Source of the DNA: Lysobacterales bacterium
GTDB lineage: Bacteria > Pseudomonadota > Gammaproteobacteria > Xanthomonadales > Rhodanobacteraceae
Reading direction: 5' to 3'
DNA length: 64,000 nt
Assembly: GCA_002632325.1 (NCBI GenBank)
Contig: NSJK01000004.1
Location: 62,001-126,000, forward strand
The first letter of the stretch is position 1; each line of letters begins with the position of its first letter. Under the pieces are notes generated by a model. That model did no database searches, had not been told where the DNA came from, and saw only the letters and a program-made list of their open reading frames with translations. Shown in pieces: positions 17,376-28,089 of this stretch. A program made the position numbers and the translations under genes.

Positions 17376-18569
17376 ATGTCCATTCCCGTCAGCGCAGACG
17401 AGTTGCTCGACCTCGACAGCGATGCTGCAGCCGCACGGCTGACGCCATTGCCCGATGCCGAGATCGCCCTGCTGCTGCGCAAGCTGGGACCGGGCCGTGC
17501 GGTGGCGATCCTCGATCGCATCGATCCCGAGCGTCGCGTTCGGATCGATGCCGCGGGTCTGGGCGCGGACGGCTGGTCCCTGGCCCAACAGTGGCCCGAA
17601 GGCACGGTCGGCCGACTGATGGAATCCGCGCCCGCGGCGTTTCCGGCCAATGCCCGCGTCGGCGAGGTGATCGAGAAGCTGCGTCCGATCATCTCGCACA
17701 CCCTGGTCACCTATGTTTTCGCCGTCGATGCCGAGCAGCGCCTGATCGGCGTGGTGGCCTTTCGCGAACTCGCCTTCGCCGGGCCGACGCAACTCCTTGC
17801 CGACATCATGGTGGCGCAGCCGTTCTCGCTGCTGCCCGAAGCGGACATCATCGAGGCGATGCGCGAGGTGGTGCGGCGCCACTATCCGGTCTATCCGGTC
17901 TGCGCGGCCGATGGCCGCTTGCTCGGCGTGGTGCGCGGGGCGGTGCTGTTCGAGGAGCAAGCCTTCGAGATCAGCGCCCAACTCGGCGCCACCGTCGGCG
18001 TCGAGAAGGAAGAACGCCTGACCACGCCATGGTCGCGCAGCCTGCGTCTGCGCAATCCCTGGCTGCAGATCAACCTGCTCACCACCTTCATCACCGCAGG
18101 CGTGGTCGGCTCGTTCCAGGACACGATCAACCACATCGTCCTGCTCGCGGTGTTCCTGCCGGTGCTCTCGGACCAGTGCAACAACACCGGCAGTCAGGCG
18201 CTCGCGGTGACCTTGCGCGGCCTGACCTTCGGTGAACTCAAGCCCGGTCGGGGTTGGGCCCTGCTCGGCAAGGAAGCCTGGCTCGGTTTCCTCAATGGCG
18301 CGTTGACCGGTCTCGTTGCCGCGCTGGCGATGTTCGGTCTGGCCTGGCATCAAGGCAATTCGCAGGCGCCGATGCTCGCCGCGATCACTTTCGCAGCCCT
18401 GAGCGGCAGTTGCGTGCTCGCCGGCGTGGTCGGCAGCGGCGTGCCGCAGATTCTCAAGCGCTGCGGCGCCGACCCGGCCACCGCTTCGAGCATCTTTCTC
18501 ACCAAGGCCACCGACATCACCAGCCTGGGCCTTTTCCTGGGTCTGGCTGCCTGGCTGCTCGGACGCTGA
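17376..18569 (+). CDS. mgtE: MgtE-family magnesium transporter, divergent (397 aa)
   Basis: Inner-membrane Mg2+ channel. The N-terminal domain is short (about 60 residues), followed by two CBS domains (around residues 75-200, with TLVTYVFAVDAEQRLIGVV and YPVYPVCAADGRLLGVV), a linker helix and five membrane helices. The family pore motif, GGNxGxQ, is replaced by NNTGSQ in the PVLSDQCNNTGSQ segment; the later Asp in TKATDIT is retained. The start at 17376 has AAGGAT upstream. No M-box riboswitch was seen in the 174-bp leader. It may belong to a divergent subgroup with altered selectivity. Confidence 0.88.
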   Translation: MSIPVSADELLDLDSDAAAARLTPLPDAEIALLLRKLGPGRAVAILDRIDPERRVRIDAAGLGADGWSLAQQWPEGTVGRLMESAPAAFPANARVGEVIEKLRPIISHTLVTYVFAVDAEQRLIGVVAFRELAFAGPTQLLADIMVAQPFSLLPEADIIEAMREVVRRHYPVYPVCAADGRLLGVVRGAVLFEEQAFEISAQLGATVGVEKEERLTTPWSRSLRLRNPWLQINLLTTFITAGVVGSFQDTINHIVLLAVFLPVLSDQCNNTGSQALAVTLRGLTFGELKPGRGWALLGKEAWLGFLNGALTGLVAALAMFGLAWHQGNSQAPMLAAITFAALSGSCVLAGVVGSGVPQILKRCGADPATASSIFLTKATDITSLGLFLGLAAWLLGR

Positions 18570-18647
18570 ACCTGCGCCGCATTGCGCGCGCTCGGCATCT
18601 GCAACAGGGATGACCGCGCCGGCCGCCGCGCGCTACCCTCGCCCACG

Positions 18648-21056
18648 ATGGCCCACCACGTCTACCGCTTCGGCGATTGCCGCATCGACCTCTCCGCTCG
18701 CGAGCTGCATCGTGATGGCGAACTGGTCACGCTCTCGCCGAAAGTCTTCGACTGCCTCGCCTACCTCATCGAGCACCGCGAGCGCGCGGTCGGTCGCGAC
18801 GAGCTCATCGCCGCGGTCTGGGGCAAGGTCGATGTCAGCGACACCTTGCTCGGCCAGACCGTGCTCAAGGCGCGCCGCGCCATCGGCGATACAGGCAACG
18901 AACAGCACGCGATCCGCACCGTGCCTCGTTTCGGTTATCGCTGGATTGCCCAAGTCGGTGATCCGCAGCCAATGCCAGGCATGGTCGCGGCCGACGCGCA
19001 CGTCGACGACCCGACATCGGTGCCAATGCCAGCCGCCGAATCCGACACGGCACCTGCCGCGCAAGCGGCATCCACCGCAGCACCCAAGCATCGACGCGCA
19101 TGGACGTTCGCATTGGGCCTGGCCGCACTGGCGACCCTGATCCTCATCGCATGGCAGGCGCGGGAGCGCAGCGAACCCGAGTCCGCGGCAACTGCAGACA
19201 GGGTGGCCACAAGCCCTGCAGTCTTTGCCGTCCTGCCCGCCGAAGTCACGTCTGCGGCGGCGAGTCAGGCCTGGCTGCGACTCGGGCTGATGGATTTCAT
19301 CGCCACCCATCTGCGCGGTGCGGGCTTGGGCGTCCTGCCCAGCGACAATGTCGTCGCCGTGTTGCGCGGCCATGACGCACACGAAGATGCGGTGCCGCGG
19401 ATCACCGCTGCTTCGGGCGCACGCAAGGTCGTCGTGCCACTGGTTTCGCGCGCTGCCGCAGGCTGGAGCGTGCGACTGGATCTGCGCGATGACGATCAGA
19501 TCGAAGGCTCGTTCGAGGCCCGTGCCGCCGACGCCGTGCTTGCCGCACGCATGGCGACCGATCAGTTGCTCGCCCATCTGGGACGGCGCAATCCGACCGC
19601 CGACGCCGCCAACCTGTCGCTCGACGAATTGCTGGCGCGCATTGATGCGGCGCAACTGACCGATGATCTCGCCGGCGCGCGCGATCTGATCGAACAGGCG
19701 CCCGCCAATCTCAAGGACCTGCCCGATCTGCGTCTGCGTCTGGCCCAGATCGACTTTCGTGCGGGCCGGCTCGATGCCGCCGAACAACAGCTCACGGCCC
19801 TGCTCCCGCACGCCGGCAATGAAACCGAGCCGCTGCTGCGCGCGCGCATCCTCAATGCGCTGGGCGCGATTGCGATCCGTACCCGCCGCAATACCGAAGC
19901 CGAGCGCGAGTTCAGCGAGGCGATTGCACTGCTCGCACACGGCGAGCAACCCGCAGTGCTGGGTCAGGCCTACACCGGCCTTGCGATCAGCCGCGCTGCG
20001 CAGGGCAACTTCGACTCTGCACAGTCCGACTTTTCGCGCGCACGCATCGCGCTCGAACTCGCCGGCGACGGTCTGGCAATGGCACGGGTCGAAGAGAACG
20101 AGGGGATAGTCGCGGTGCGTCGCGGTCACTACGCCGAGGCGCTTGCCGCGCACCAACGCGCAGCGCAGCGCTTCGAACGCTTCGGCGCGCTCAACGAGCT
20201 CATCCTCACGCGCGGCAACGCGGCCAGTGCCCAACTCGCCCTGCTGGAACCATCGGCAGCCTTGGCGACGATCAAGCGCACCCTGCCCCTTCTCGATCAG
20301 ATGGAAAATCGCAGCACGCGCCATGCGCTGCAGATCGAGCATGCCAGCGTGCTTGCCCGCAGCGGCCAACTGCGCGAGGCCCGCAGTCTGCTCGCCGAGC
20401 TCGCCAATGACGCGGCCAGCGATTCGGATCCCGCGCTGCTGCTCGCGCAGATCCATTTCGAACAGGCGCGGCTCGAACTCGATGCAGGTCGGCCGGACGA
20501 GGCGGCGGGACTGGCCGAATCAGCGGTGACGGCTTATGCCGATGCCGATCACCTGCGCGAGCGCGCACAGGCCTGGTTGCTGCTGACGCGGGCCCTGCGT
20601 GCCGCGGGCAAGCTCACGCAAGCGAGTACGCAGACGGCGCAATTGCTGGCCGCAGCCAAGACCGACCCAGCCCAGCCCCTGCCCTTGTTTGCGACACTCG
20701 CGCAGGCGGAAGACACGAAACTCGAAGGCGCCACCACGGCATACGAGGACGCCCTTGCCCTCGCCGCGCACGAGGATGTGCCGGCCGATACCGCCCAGGT
20801 GCTGGTTTCCTGGGCCGGCCGACTCATCGCGGCCGGCGAACTCGAACGCGCCAGCGCCCTCGTCGGACAGGTGTCGCGCTGGGCCGGTCAGGACTTCGGC
20901 TGCGCGCTGTTGCAACTGCGCTACTACCACGCACTGGGCGAAAGTCCGGCCTGGCAGACCGCCCTGCAGCGCGCGCAGGCACTGGCGGGCGAGCGGGAAA
21001 TCCAAGCGACCCTACTGCAGCCACCGCCCGCGCGAGCCGCCGTCAGCGCGCGCTGA
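18648..21056 (+). CDS. CadC/ToxR-like winged-helix regulator with TM helix and TPR sensor region (802 aa)
   Basis: An OmpR-type winged-helix DNA-binding domain occupies residues 3-101 (YRFGDCRIDL through RTVPRFGYRWI, with the recognition helix around VLKARRAIGD). A Pro/Ala-rich linker leads to one membrane helix (151-170), and the remaining 630 residues are predicted periplasmic, with a CadC-like alpha/beta part (about 185-320) and then repeated TPR-like helical pairs (about 340-790). It is a one-component membrane regulator; the ligand is unknown. It is 78 bp after mgtE and 258 bp before the secreted HAF-type gene on the same strand, which could be its target. Such proteins are numerous in Lysobacterales. 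Confidence 0.85.
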   Translation: MAHHVYRFGDCRIDLSARELHRDGELVTLSPKVFDCLAYLIEHRERAVGRDELIAAVWGKVDVSDTLLGQTVLKARRAIGDTGNEQHAIRTVPRFGYRWIAQVGDPQPMPGMVAADAHVDDPTSVPMPAAESDTAPAAQAASTAAPKHRRAWTFALGLAALATLILIAWQARERSEPESAATADRVATSPAVFAVLPAEVTSAAASQAWLRLGLMDFIATHLRGAGLGVLPSDNVVAVLRGHDAHEDAVPRITAASGARKVVVPLVSRAAAGWSVRLDLRDDDQIEGSFEARAADAVLAARMATDQLLAHLGRRNPTADAANLSLDELLARIDAAQLTDDLAGARDLIEQAPANLKDLPDLRLRLAQIDFRAGRLDAAEQQLTALLPHAGNETEPLLRARILNALGAIAIRTRRNTEAEREFSEAIALLAHGEQPAVLGQAYTGLAISRAAQGNFDSAQSDFSRARIALELAGDGLAMARVEENEGIVAVRRGHYAEALAAHQRAAQRFERFGALNELILTRGNAASAQLALLEPSAALATIKRTLPLLDQMENRSTRHALQIEHASVLARSGQLREARSLLAELANDAASDSDPALLLAQIHFEQARLELDAGRPDEAAGLAESAVTAYADADHLRERAQAWLLLTRALRAAGKLTQASTQTAQLLAAAKTDPAQPLPLFATLAQAEDTKLEGATTAYEDALALAAHEDVPADTAQVLVSWAGRLIAAGELERASALVGQVSRWAGQDFGCALLQLRYYHALGESPAWQTALQRAQALAGEREIQATLLQPPPARAAVSAR

Positions 21057-21314
21057 GGTCCTGCCCGCCGGCGCCGCTCGAGGCGAAGCGGCTGCATGTT
21101 GCGGGTCGCGCCGACCGCTTGGCAAGCGCCACATCGAGCCTTCGGACGCGTCGCCGAAACAATCTGCAAGTCACTGATTTGCCGAAAACCATTCTGCGCG
21201 AATGGAGCGCGAATGGAGCGCGAATGCGCGCGGCGAACATTCCTGCGATACAGGCAGGATGCCCTGGCTGCGTGCGGGGCAATCCTCGCCCTCCACCACC
21301 GGGAACCTCTCGCC

Positions 21315-22385
21315 ATGCTCCGTCTTCCGCTCGCCGCCAGCCTCGGCCTCGCCCTGTGCAGTACCGCCTACGCCTCCGGCACCTTCATCGAAATCCAGTC
21401 CGCCAACGTCCAGCTCACCCAGGTCTCGCCCAATGGCGCCTACGCGGTCGGCTCGATCCTGAACGATTCGGCCTTCCGCTGGACTGCGCTGGGCGGCATC
21501 CAGGAGCTGATTCCCGACATGGACAATGCCCAAGGCATCAACAATCTCGGCACGATCGCCGGCTCGGTCGCCGAAAACGGCGGCGCCGACGAAGGCGGCC
21601 GTGATCTGGGCGCCACTGTCGCCGTCGGGGCGGCACCGGTGCTGTTGAGCAACCCGCTGACCACCAATTCAAGCGGCTACGGCATCTCCGAAGACGGCAC
21701 CGTGGTGGGTCTGTCGTTCGAGGACAACTTCGAGGGTACCGCGATCGCCTTCGCCTGGGACGCTGCCTCGGGCATGTCGGCCCTGCCGACCCTGCGCCCG
21801 CAGACCTATTCGCGCGCCAATGCGATCAGCGCCGATGGCCATGTGATCGTCGGCTGGAATGACACCGACATGGGCGAGCGCCTCGGCACGATCTGGATCG
21901 ACCGCGTGCCGATGGATGTCGCCGACGCCGATGGTTACGGCACCGGCGAAGCGATGGCCGTCACCTCGGATGGCCAGTGGGTGGTCGGCTCGGAATACAT
22001 CGATGGCGATTTCAATGAAGGCGCCTGGCGCTGGAGCGCCAGCACCGGCGTCGAACTGATCCCGGACATGACCTATGCCTTCGGCGTGAGCGCGGATGGC
22101 AAGACCATCATCGGCGCCACCGGTTTCTTCACCGAGCCGGCGCGCACGGCAATGATCTGGCGTGAAGGCATCGGTACGATCCCCTTCGCCGACTTCCTCG
22201 TCGAGCAGGGCATCACGGTTCCGCCGGGCTGGGACTTCGCGGGCGGCCTCACCGGCATCTCGGCCGACGGCTACACGCTTGCCGGTTGGGGCACCGGCCC
22301 ACTGGGCATGCAGTCTTACATCGTCCAGCTCGACCGCCCGGACGTGATCTTCCAGGACGCCTTCGAATCACCCATCGTTCCCTGA
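21315..22385 (+). CDS. Secreted HAF-repeat protein with C-terminal F-x-D-A-F-E motif (356 aa)
   Basis: A signal peptide (LPLAASLGLALCSTAYA) is followed by about six HAF-like blades, each with a G(Y/D)-x-I-S-x-D-G-x-V(I)-V-G pattern, e.g. GYGISEDGTVVGLSF, ANAISADGHVIVGW and GVSADGKTIIGATG. The repeats suggest a beta-propeller. The C-terminus is DVIFQDAFESPIVP; the IFxDxFE core matches the ends of two other secreted proteins in this window (57739 and 59792). The start at 21315 is chosen for the signal peptide; the open frame to 21096 adds non-secretory sequence. Function unknown; probably extracellular or cell-surface. Confidence 0.82.
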   Translation: MLRLPLAASLGLALCSTAYASGTFIEIQSANVQLTQVSPNGAYAVGSILNDSAFRWTALGGIQELIPDMDNAQGINNLGTIAGSVAENGGADEGGRDLGATVAVGAAPVLLSNPLTTNSSGYGISEDGTVVGLSFEDNFEGTAIAFAWDAASGMSALPTLRPQTYSRANAISADGHVIVGWNDTDMGERLGTIWIDRVPMDVADADGYGTGEAMAVTSDGQWVVGSEYIDGDFNEGAWRWSASTGVELIPDMTYAFGVSADGKTIIGATGFFTEPARTAMIWREGIGTIPFADFLVEQGITVPPGWDFAGGLTGISADGYTLAGWGTGPLGMQSYIVQLDRPDVIFQDAFESPIVP

Positions 22386-22513
22386 TCGCAAAGCCGGCGT
22401 ACTCGCGTGCGCCGGTTCACCCCACTTCGATTCAGCAGGTTCAAGGCAGCACGGCGGGCCCCGGCTCGGTGGAAAGCCTCTCCCGCGCATCCATCGATGC
22501 TCCGCCCATGCCG

Positions 22514-22557
22514 CGACCCGGCAATGCGCCTCCCCAGTCGCTTGCCGGGTCGTTTTT
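22514..22557 (+). terminator. Intrinsic terminator after the HAF-type gene
   Basis: Arms of 11 bp (22514-22524 and 22542-22552) pair perfectly around a 17-nt loop and are followed by TTTTT (22553-22557). The rest of the 306-bp gap between the HAF gene and folP shows no coding sequence. Confidence 0.85.
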
Positions 22558-22691
22558 CTTGCCGACCTCCGTCCTCGAGGTCAAACCAGCCTTCTTCGCG
22601 GATGCCCACGTCAAGCCGATGCGCAAGCCGATTGCGTGGCCGCAATTCGACGCCAGGGCAACACCGATCTGACGAGGCCATGACCGTGGCG

Positions 22692-23597
22692 TCAGTCTTC
22701 GTCCCAACCAGCACGCCTGGTCGCGCGTTCGACGCGCGCGGGATGCGCCGCCCGCGCGGTGGCAAGGCCATGCCACACGGACAGCGCATCGCGCGTGGCC
22801 GCGACATCGTGCACGCGCACGAACATCGCGCCATTCTGCACGGCGATCAGCGCCGCAGCGGCCGAACCCGCAGCACGTGCCGCACCCCCCTCGCGCCCGG
22901 TGAGCGTGCCAATCATCGCCTTGCGCGACAGCCCGACGAGCACGCCGCCCGCGAGTCCGACGAAACGTTCGAGGCCGGCCAGCAGGGCGAGATTGTGTTC
23001 GAGCGTCTTGCCGAAACCGAATCCCGGATCGACCAGCACGCGGCGCTTGTCGATGCCGGCCATCTCGCAGGCAAACACGCGCTCGGTGAGGAAGCGATGG
23101 ATCTCGCCGACCACGTCATCGTAGTGCGGCGCATCCTGCATCGTGCCCGGTTCGCCCTGCATGTGCATGAGACACACCGGCACACCAAGTTCCGACGCTG
23201 CCGCGAGCGCGCCCTCACGACGCAGGGCGTAGACATCGTTGATGAGGCCGGCGCCCGCGGCCACCGCCGCGCGCATCACCGCAGGCTTGGATGTATCGAT
23301 CGAAATCGGCACCGACACGCGCGCCGCAAGCGCCTCGATCAGCGGCACCACACGTGCGATCTCATCGGCTTCGGCAATCGGCGTGGCCCCCGGTCGCGTC
23401 GATTCGGCGCCGACATCGAGCAGATCGGCGCCGGCTTCGACCATCGCAATGCCTTGCGCAATCGCGCGCTCGGGATCGCCGGCGAGTCCATCGCCGGAGA
23501 ATGAATCATCGGTGAGATTGACGATGCCGCAAATGCGGGCGCGGTCGAGCTTGAGTGCGCGGCCGCGGCAATCTAGCGTGGGCGTGGTATCGAACAT
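22692..23597 (-). CDS. folP: Dihydropteroate synthase (301 aa)
   Basis: Condenses pABA with the pterin pyrophosphate in folate synthesis; the target of sulfonamides. The sequence has ICGIVNLTDDSFSGDG, DLLDVGAESTRPGA, the SIDTSKPAVM strand, CLMHMQGEPGTMQ and DPGFGFGKTLEHN. The N-terminal loop reads NLTDDSF where E. coli has NVTPDSF, a common variant. The start at 23597 (MFDTTPTLDCRG) avoids an unlikely leader. It ends the rlmE-ftsH-folP run; in E. coli glmM follows, but here it does not. Confidence 0.95.
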   Translation of the reverse strand: MFDTTPTLDCRGRALKLDRARICGIVNLTDDSFSGDGLAGDPERAIAQGIAMVEAGADLLDVGAESTRPGATPIAEADEIARVVPLIEALAARVSVPISIDTSKPAVMRAAVAAGAGLINDVYALRREGALAAASELGVPVCLMHMQGEPGTMQDAPHYDDVVGEIHRFLTERVFACEMAGIDKRRVLVDPGFGFGKTLEHNLALLAGLERFVGLAGGVLVGLSRKAMIGTLTGREGGAARAAGSAAAALIAVQNGAMFVRVHDVAATRDALSVWHGLATARAAHPARVERATRRAGWDED

Positions 23598-23680
23598 CGC
23601 CGCAGTGTACGACAGCCACATCGACTGCCGCGCAGGGCGAAGGCGCGCCTGCACGCGCCTTCATCCAATGACCGTCGTCC

Positions 23681-25597
<1,917 letters not shown>

Positions 25598-25691
25598 GGC
25601 GCGTGCCTCCCGCACGAGCTCCACGCAAGCCCGTGCAGAGTGCCTGCGCTGACCGCTTCATGCTGCCGTGATGTGCTGCAACCATGGATCC

Positions 25692-26393
25692 TTACCCTTT
25701 CTTGCCCACTGCCAATGCATACACCTCGGGACTGCGCGCGCGCGAAGCCTTCGGTTTGCGGATGCTGACGCGCTCGTAGCCGGCACGCAAGCGACGCACG
25801 AAATCATCGAAACCCTCGCCCTGGAACACCTTGCTGAGAAACGAGCCGCCCTTGCGCAGATGCGCGGCGGCGAACTCCTCGGCCAGCTCGACCAGATGCA
25901 TCGAACGCGGCTGATCCACGGCAGTCATGCCACTCATGTTGGGTGCCATGTCCGAAAGCACAAGGTCCACCGCGGCGCCCGCAAGCGTGCCCTCGAGCTG
26001 CCTGAGCACCGATTCCTCGCGAAAATCGCCCTCGATGAACTCCACCCCGCCGATGCCCTGCATCGGCAGGATGTCGAGCGCGATCACCCGTCCGCTGTCG
26101 CCCAGTCTTTCGCGCGCGATCTGTGACCAGCCACCGGGCGCGGCGCCGAGATCGACAATCACCATGCCCGGCTTGAGCAGGCGGTCACGCTCGATCAGCT
26201 CCTCGAGTTTGAATACCGCACGCGAGCGCCAACCCTCGGCCTGGGCGCGCTTGACGTAGGGATCGTTGAAATGCTCCTGCAACCAGCGGGAACTGGACTT
26301 GCTGCGCTTCACCAGTTTGATCCGCGGCTTGCGCCCGGGCGCTTGCGCACGGACTCTGGATGGAATCGGGTCAGGTTCGAAAGCATGGCGCAT
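25692..26393 (-). CDS. rlmE: 23S rRNA 2'-O-methyltransferase RlmE/FtsJ (233 aa)
   Basis: Methylates U2552 of 23S rRNA. The core [20 protein letters not shown] is typical, followed by the SAM motif [14 protein letters not shown], the catalytic Asp region [11 protein letters not shown] and KVFQGEGF. The ATG at 26393 has AGGG 7 nt upstream and gives a 27-residue Arg/Pro-rich leader absent from E. coli RlmE; a GTG at 26312 would give the standard length but lacks a ribosome site. It is divergent from yhbY, a usual neighbour. Confidence 0.93.
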   Translation of the reverse strand: MRHAFEPDPIPSRVRAQAPGRKPRIKLVKRSKSSSRWLQEHFNDPYVKRAQAEGWRSRAVFKLEELIERDRLLKPGMVIVDLGAAPGGWSQIARERLGDSGRVIALDILPMQGIGGVEFIEGDFREESVLRQLEGTLAGAAVDLVLSDMAPNMSGMTAVDQPRSMHLVELAEEFAAAHLRKGGSFLSKVFQGEGFDDFVRRLRAGYERVSIRKPKASRARSPEVYALAVGKKG

Positions 26394-26439
26394 GATACCC
26401 TGTCCGACCCGCCAAAAGCCGCTCAAGCATCTGAACCAC

Positions 26440-26736
26440 ATGCCTTTGTCTGCCTCCCAGAAGCGCTATCTGCGCAGTTTTGCCCATGACCTCAAGCCGG
26501 TGATCCTGGTCGGCCAGAAAGGCATCACCGAATCCCTGCTTGCCGAGTTCAGCAGCGCGCTCGCCCATCACGAATTGCTCAAGGTCAAACTTGCGGGCGA
26601 CGACCGCGACGAGCGTGCGCAGGCGATCGAGACCATGGCCAAGCACGCCGGCGCCGAGCTGGTGCAGGCAATCGGCAAGACCGCCTGCTTCTACCGGCGC
26701 AACCCCGAGCGCAATCAGTTCAGCCTGCCGCGCTGA
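26440..26736 (+). CDS. yhbY: RNA-binding protein YhbY (98 aa)
   Basis: CRS1-YhbY (CRM) domain protein associated with pre-50S ribosomal particles. The domain fills the protein: [19 protein letters not shown], the signature [14 protein letters not shown], and [12 protein letters not shown], ending in [16 protein letters not shown]. The start at 26440 (MPLSASQ) is standard; longer frame sequence upstream overlaps rlmE. Only 46 bp separates it from the divergent rlmE start. Confidence 0.94.
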   Translation: MPLSASQKRYLRSFAHDLKPVILVGQKGITESLLAEFSSALAHHELLKVKLAGDDRDERAQAIETMAKHAGAELVQAIGKTACFYRRNPERNQFSLPR

Positions 26737-26741
26737 CCGCC

Positions 26742-27125
26742 ATGCAACTGCATCACGAACGCGCCGAGGGCTTCCTGTTCTTCCGTCGCTGCGCGGAAAC
26801 CGAGGTCACGATCGTCGATCGCGTCCTCACGCGCAGTTTCCTGCTCGCTCCTGATCGTCTGGTCGAAGACTGGCCGGTAGTCGACAACGACGGCCTCGAC
26901 GACGCCACCATCGCCGCGATCCTCGCGCTGGAACCGGAAGTGGTGTTGCTGGGCACGGGCGTGCGCCAGATCTTTCCCAGTCACGCGACACGCGCCGCCT
27001 TGCTGCGCCGGGGCATCGGCATCGAAGTGATGGACAACGCCGCCGCCTGCCGTACCTACAACCTGCTCGCCGATGAAGGCCGGCGCGTGGTCGCGGCGAT
27101 CATGCTGCCAGCCGCCACCGTTTGA
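26742..27125 (+). CDS. Mth938-like domain protein (DUF498, 127 aa)
   Basis: Small alpha/beta protein of the DUF498/Mth938 family, whose Xanthomonas campestris member Xcc1710 has a solved structure but no firm function. Typical elements are SFLLAPDRLVEDW, PEVVLLGTGVRQIFP and GIEVMDNAAACRTYNLLADEGRRVVAAIM; a mitochondrial relative (NDUFAF3) assists complex I assembly. It starts 5 bp after yhbY and ends 3 bp before the convergent rpoS stop, with no room for a terminator between them. Confidence 0.9.
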   Translation: MQLHHERAEGFLFFRRCAETEVTIVDRVLTRSFLLAPDRLVEDWPVVDNDGLDDATIAAILALEPEVVLLGTGVRQIFPSHATRAALLRRGIGIEVMDNAAACRTYNLLADEGRRVVAAIMLPAATV

Positions 27126-27128
27126 GGC

Positions 27129-28019
27129 TCAATTGGCTGCGGGTGGAGACTCGGCGGCCAACCGGCGCAGGCGCCCGAGCGCTTCTTCCTGAATCTGCCG
27201 AGCACGCTCACGGCTGATGCCGAGGTCACGCCCGATGTCGGCGAGCGATTGCGCCGGCCGCTCACCGAGACCGAAGCGTCGCTGCAGCACCTCGCGTTGG
27301 CGTTCGCCCAGGCGCTCGATCAACTGACCGAGCCGCTCGATGTCGAACGCGCCGAGCCGGCTACCGGCTTCTTCCTGATCCCACATCAAGCCGAGCAGAC
27401 TGCGCTGGCCGGTGTCGAGCACATCGAGCGACTCGACCCGCTCGCCGGCGCGGAACAGTTCGACGATCGCAGCCACTTCACGCTGCGCCGCCTGTGCGAT
27501 CTGCTCGATGCTCGGCGCGCTGCCGAGCGTCATCGTCAGCTCGCGTTCGATGCGCAGCACCTGGGCGAGATCACGCAGCACGTGCACCGGCACGCGCACG
27601 GTGCGTCCCTGATTCATGATCGCCGAGCGCATCGCCTCGCGAATCCACCACACTGCATAGGTCGAAAAGCGCAGGCGCCGCTGCGGGTCGAACTTTTCCA
27701 CCGCGCGGATCAGGCCGAGATTGCCTTCGGCAATCAGATCCATGAAGCCCAGACCACGCCCTGTGTAGTTGCGGGCTACACTGACCACCAGCCGCAGATT
27801 CGCTTCGATGAGTTGATGGCGTGCAGCGGCATCGCCGGCCTGCACACGCTCGCCCAGCGCCCATTCCTGCTCGCCATCGAGCAAGGGTACGAGGCCGATC
27901 TCGGACAGGTAGATCAGCGTCGAATCACGCGCTTCCTCGTCGGGCTCATGGCCCGCATCGAGTGCGGCGAGCTCTTCTTCGGAGATCGGCGCGGCATTGG
28001 GATCGGTCGGCAAAGGCAC
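27129..28019 (-). CDS. rpoS: RNA polymerase sigma factor RpoS (296 aa, GTG start)
   Basis: Stationary-phase sigma-70 family factor. Region 1.2 ([15 protein letters not shown]), region 2 ([59 protein letters not shown]), region 3 and region 4.2 ([19 protein letters not shown]) are all present. The N-terminus is about 30 residues shorter than E. coli RpoS. The start is GTG at 28019, with only a weak ribosome site. It lies 70 bp after nlpD; in E. coli the main rpoS promoter is inside nlpD, so the same may hold here. Confidence 0.93.
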   Translation of the reverse strand: MPLPTDPNAAPISEEELAALDAGHEPDEEARDSTLIYLSEIGLVPLLDGEQEWALGERVQAGDAAARHQLIEANLRLVVSVARNYTGRGLGFMDLIAEGNLGLIRAVEKFDPQRRLRFSTYAVWWIREAMRSAIMNQGRTVRVPVHVLRDLAQVLRIERELTMTLGSAPSIEQIAQAAQREVAAIVELFRAGERVESLDVLDTGQRSLLGLMWDQEEAGSRLGAFDIERLGQLIERLGERQREVLQRRFGLGERPAQSLADIGRDLGISRERARQIQEEALGRLRRLAAESPPAAN

Positions 28020-28089
28020 CTGCGCAGCTTACGCCGCCACGCCATCACGGGGAATGTCGCCGATCAAGATGGCTGCAGCACTGGAATGG

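Noticed and set aside
18633..20456. 607-codon minus-strand frame
   Set aside because: Antisense to the winged-helix/TPR gene, whose strand shows a clear DNA-binding domain and membrane helix.
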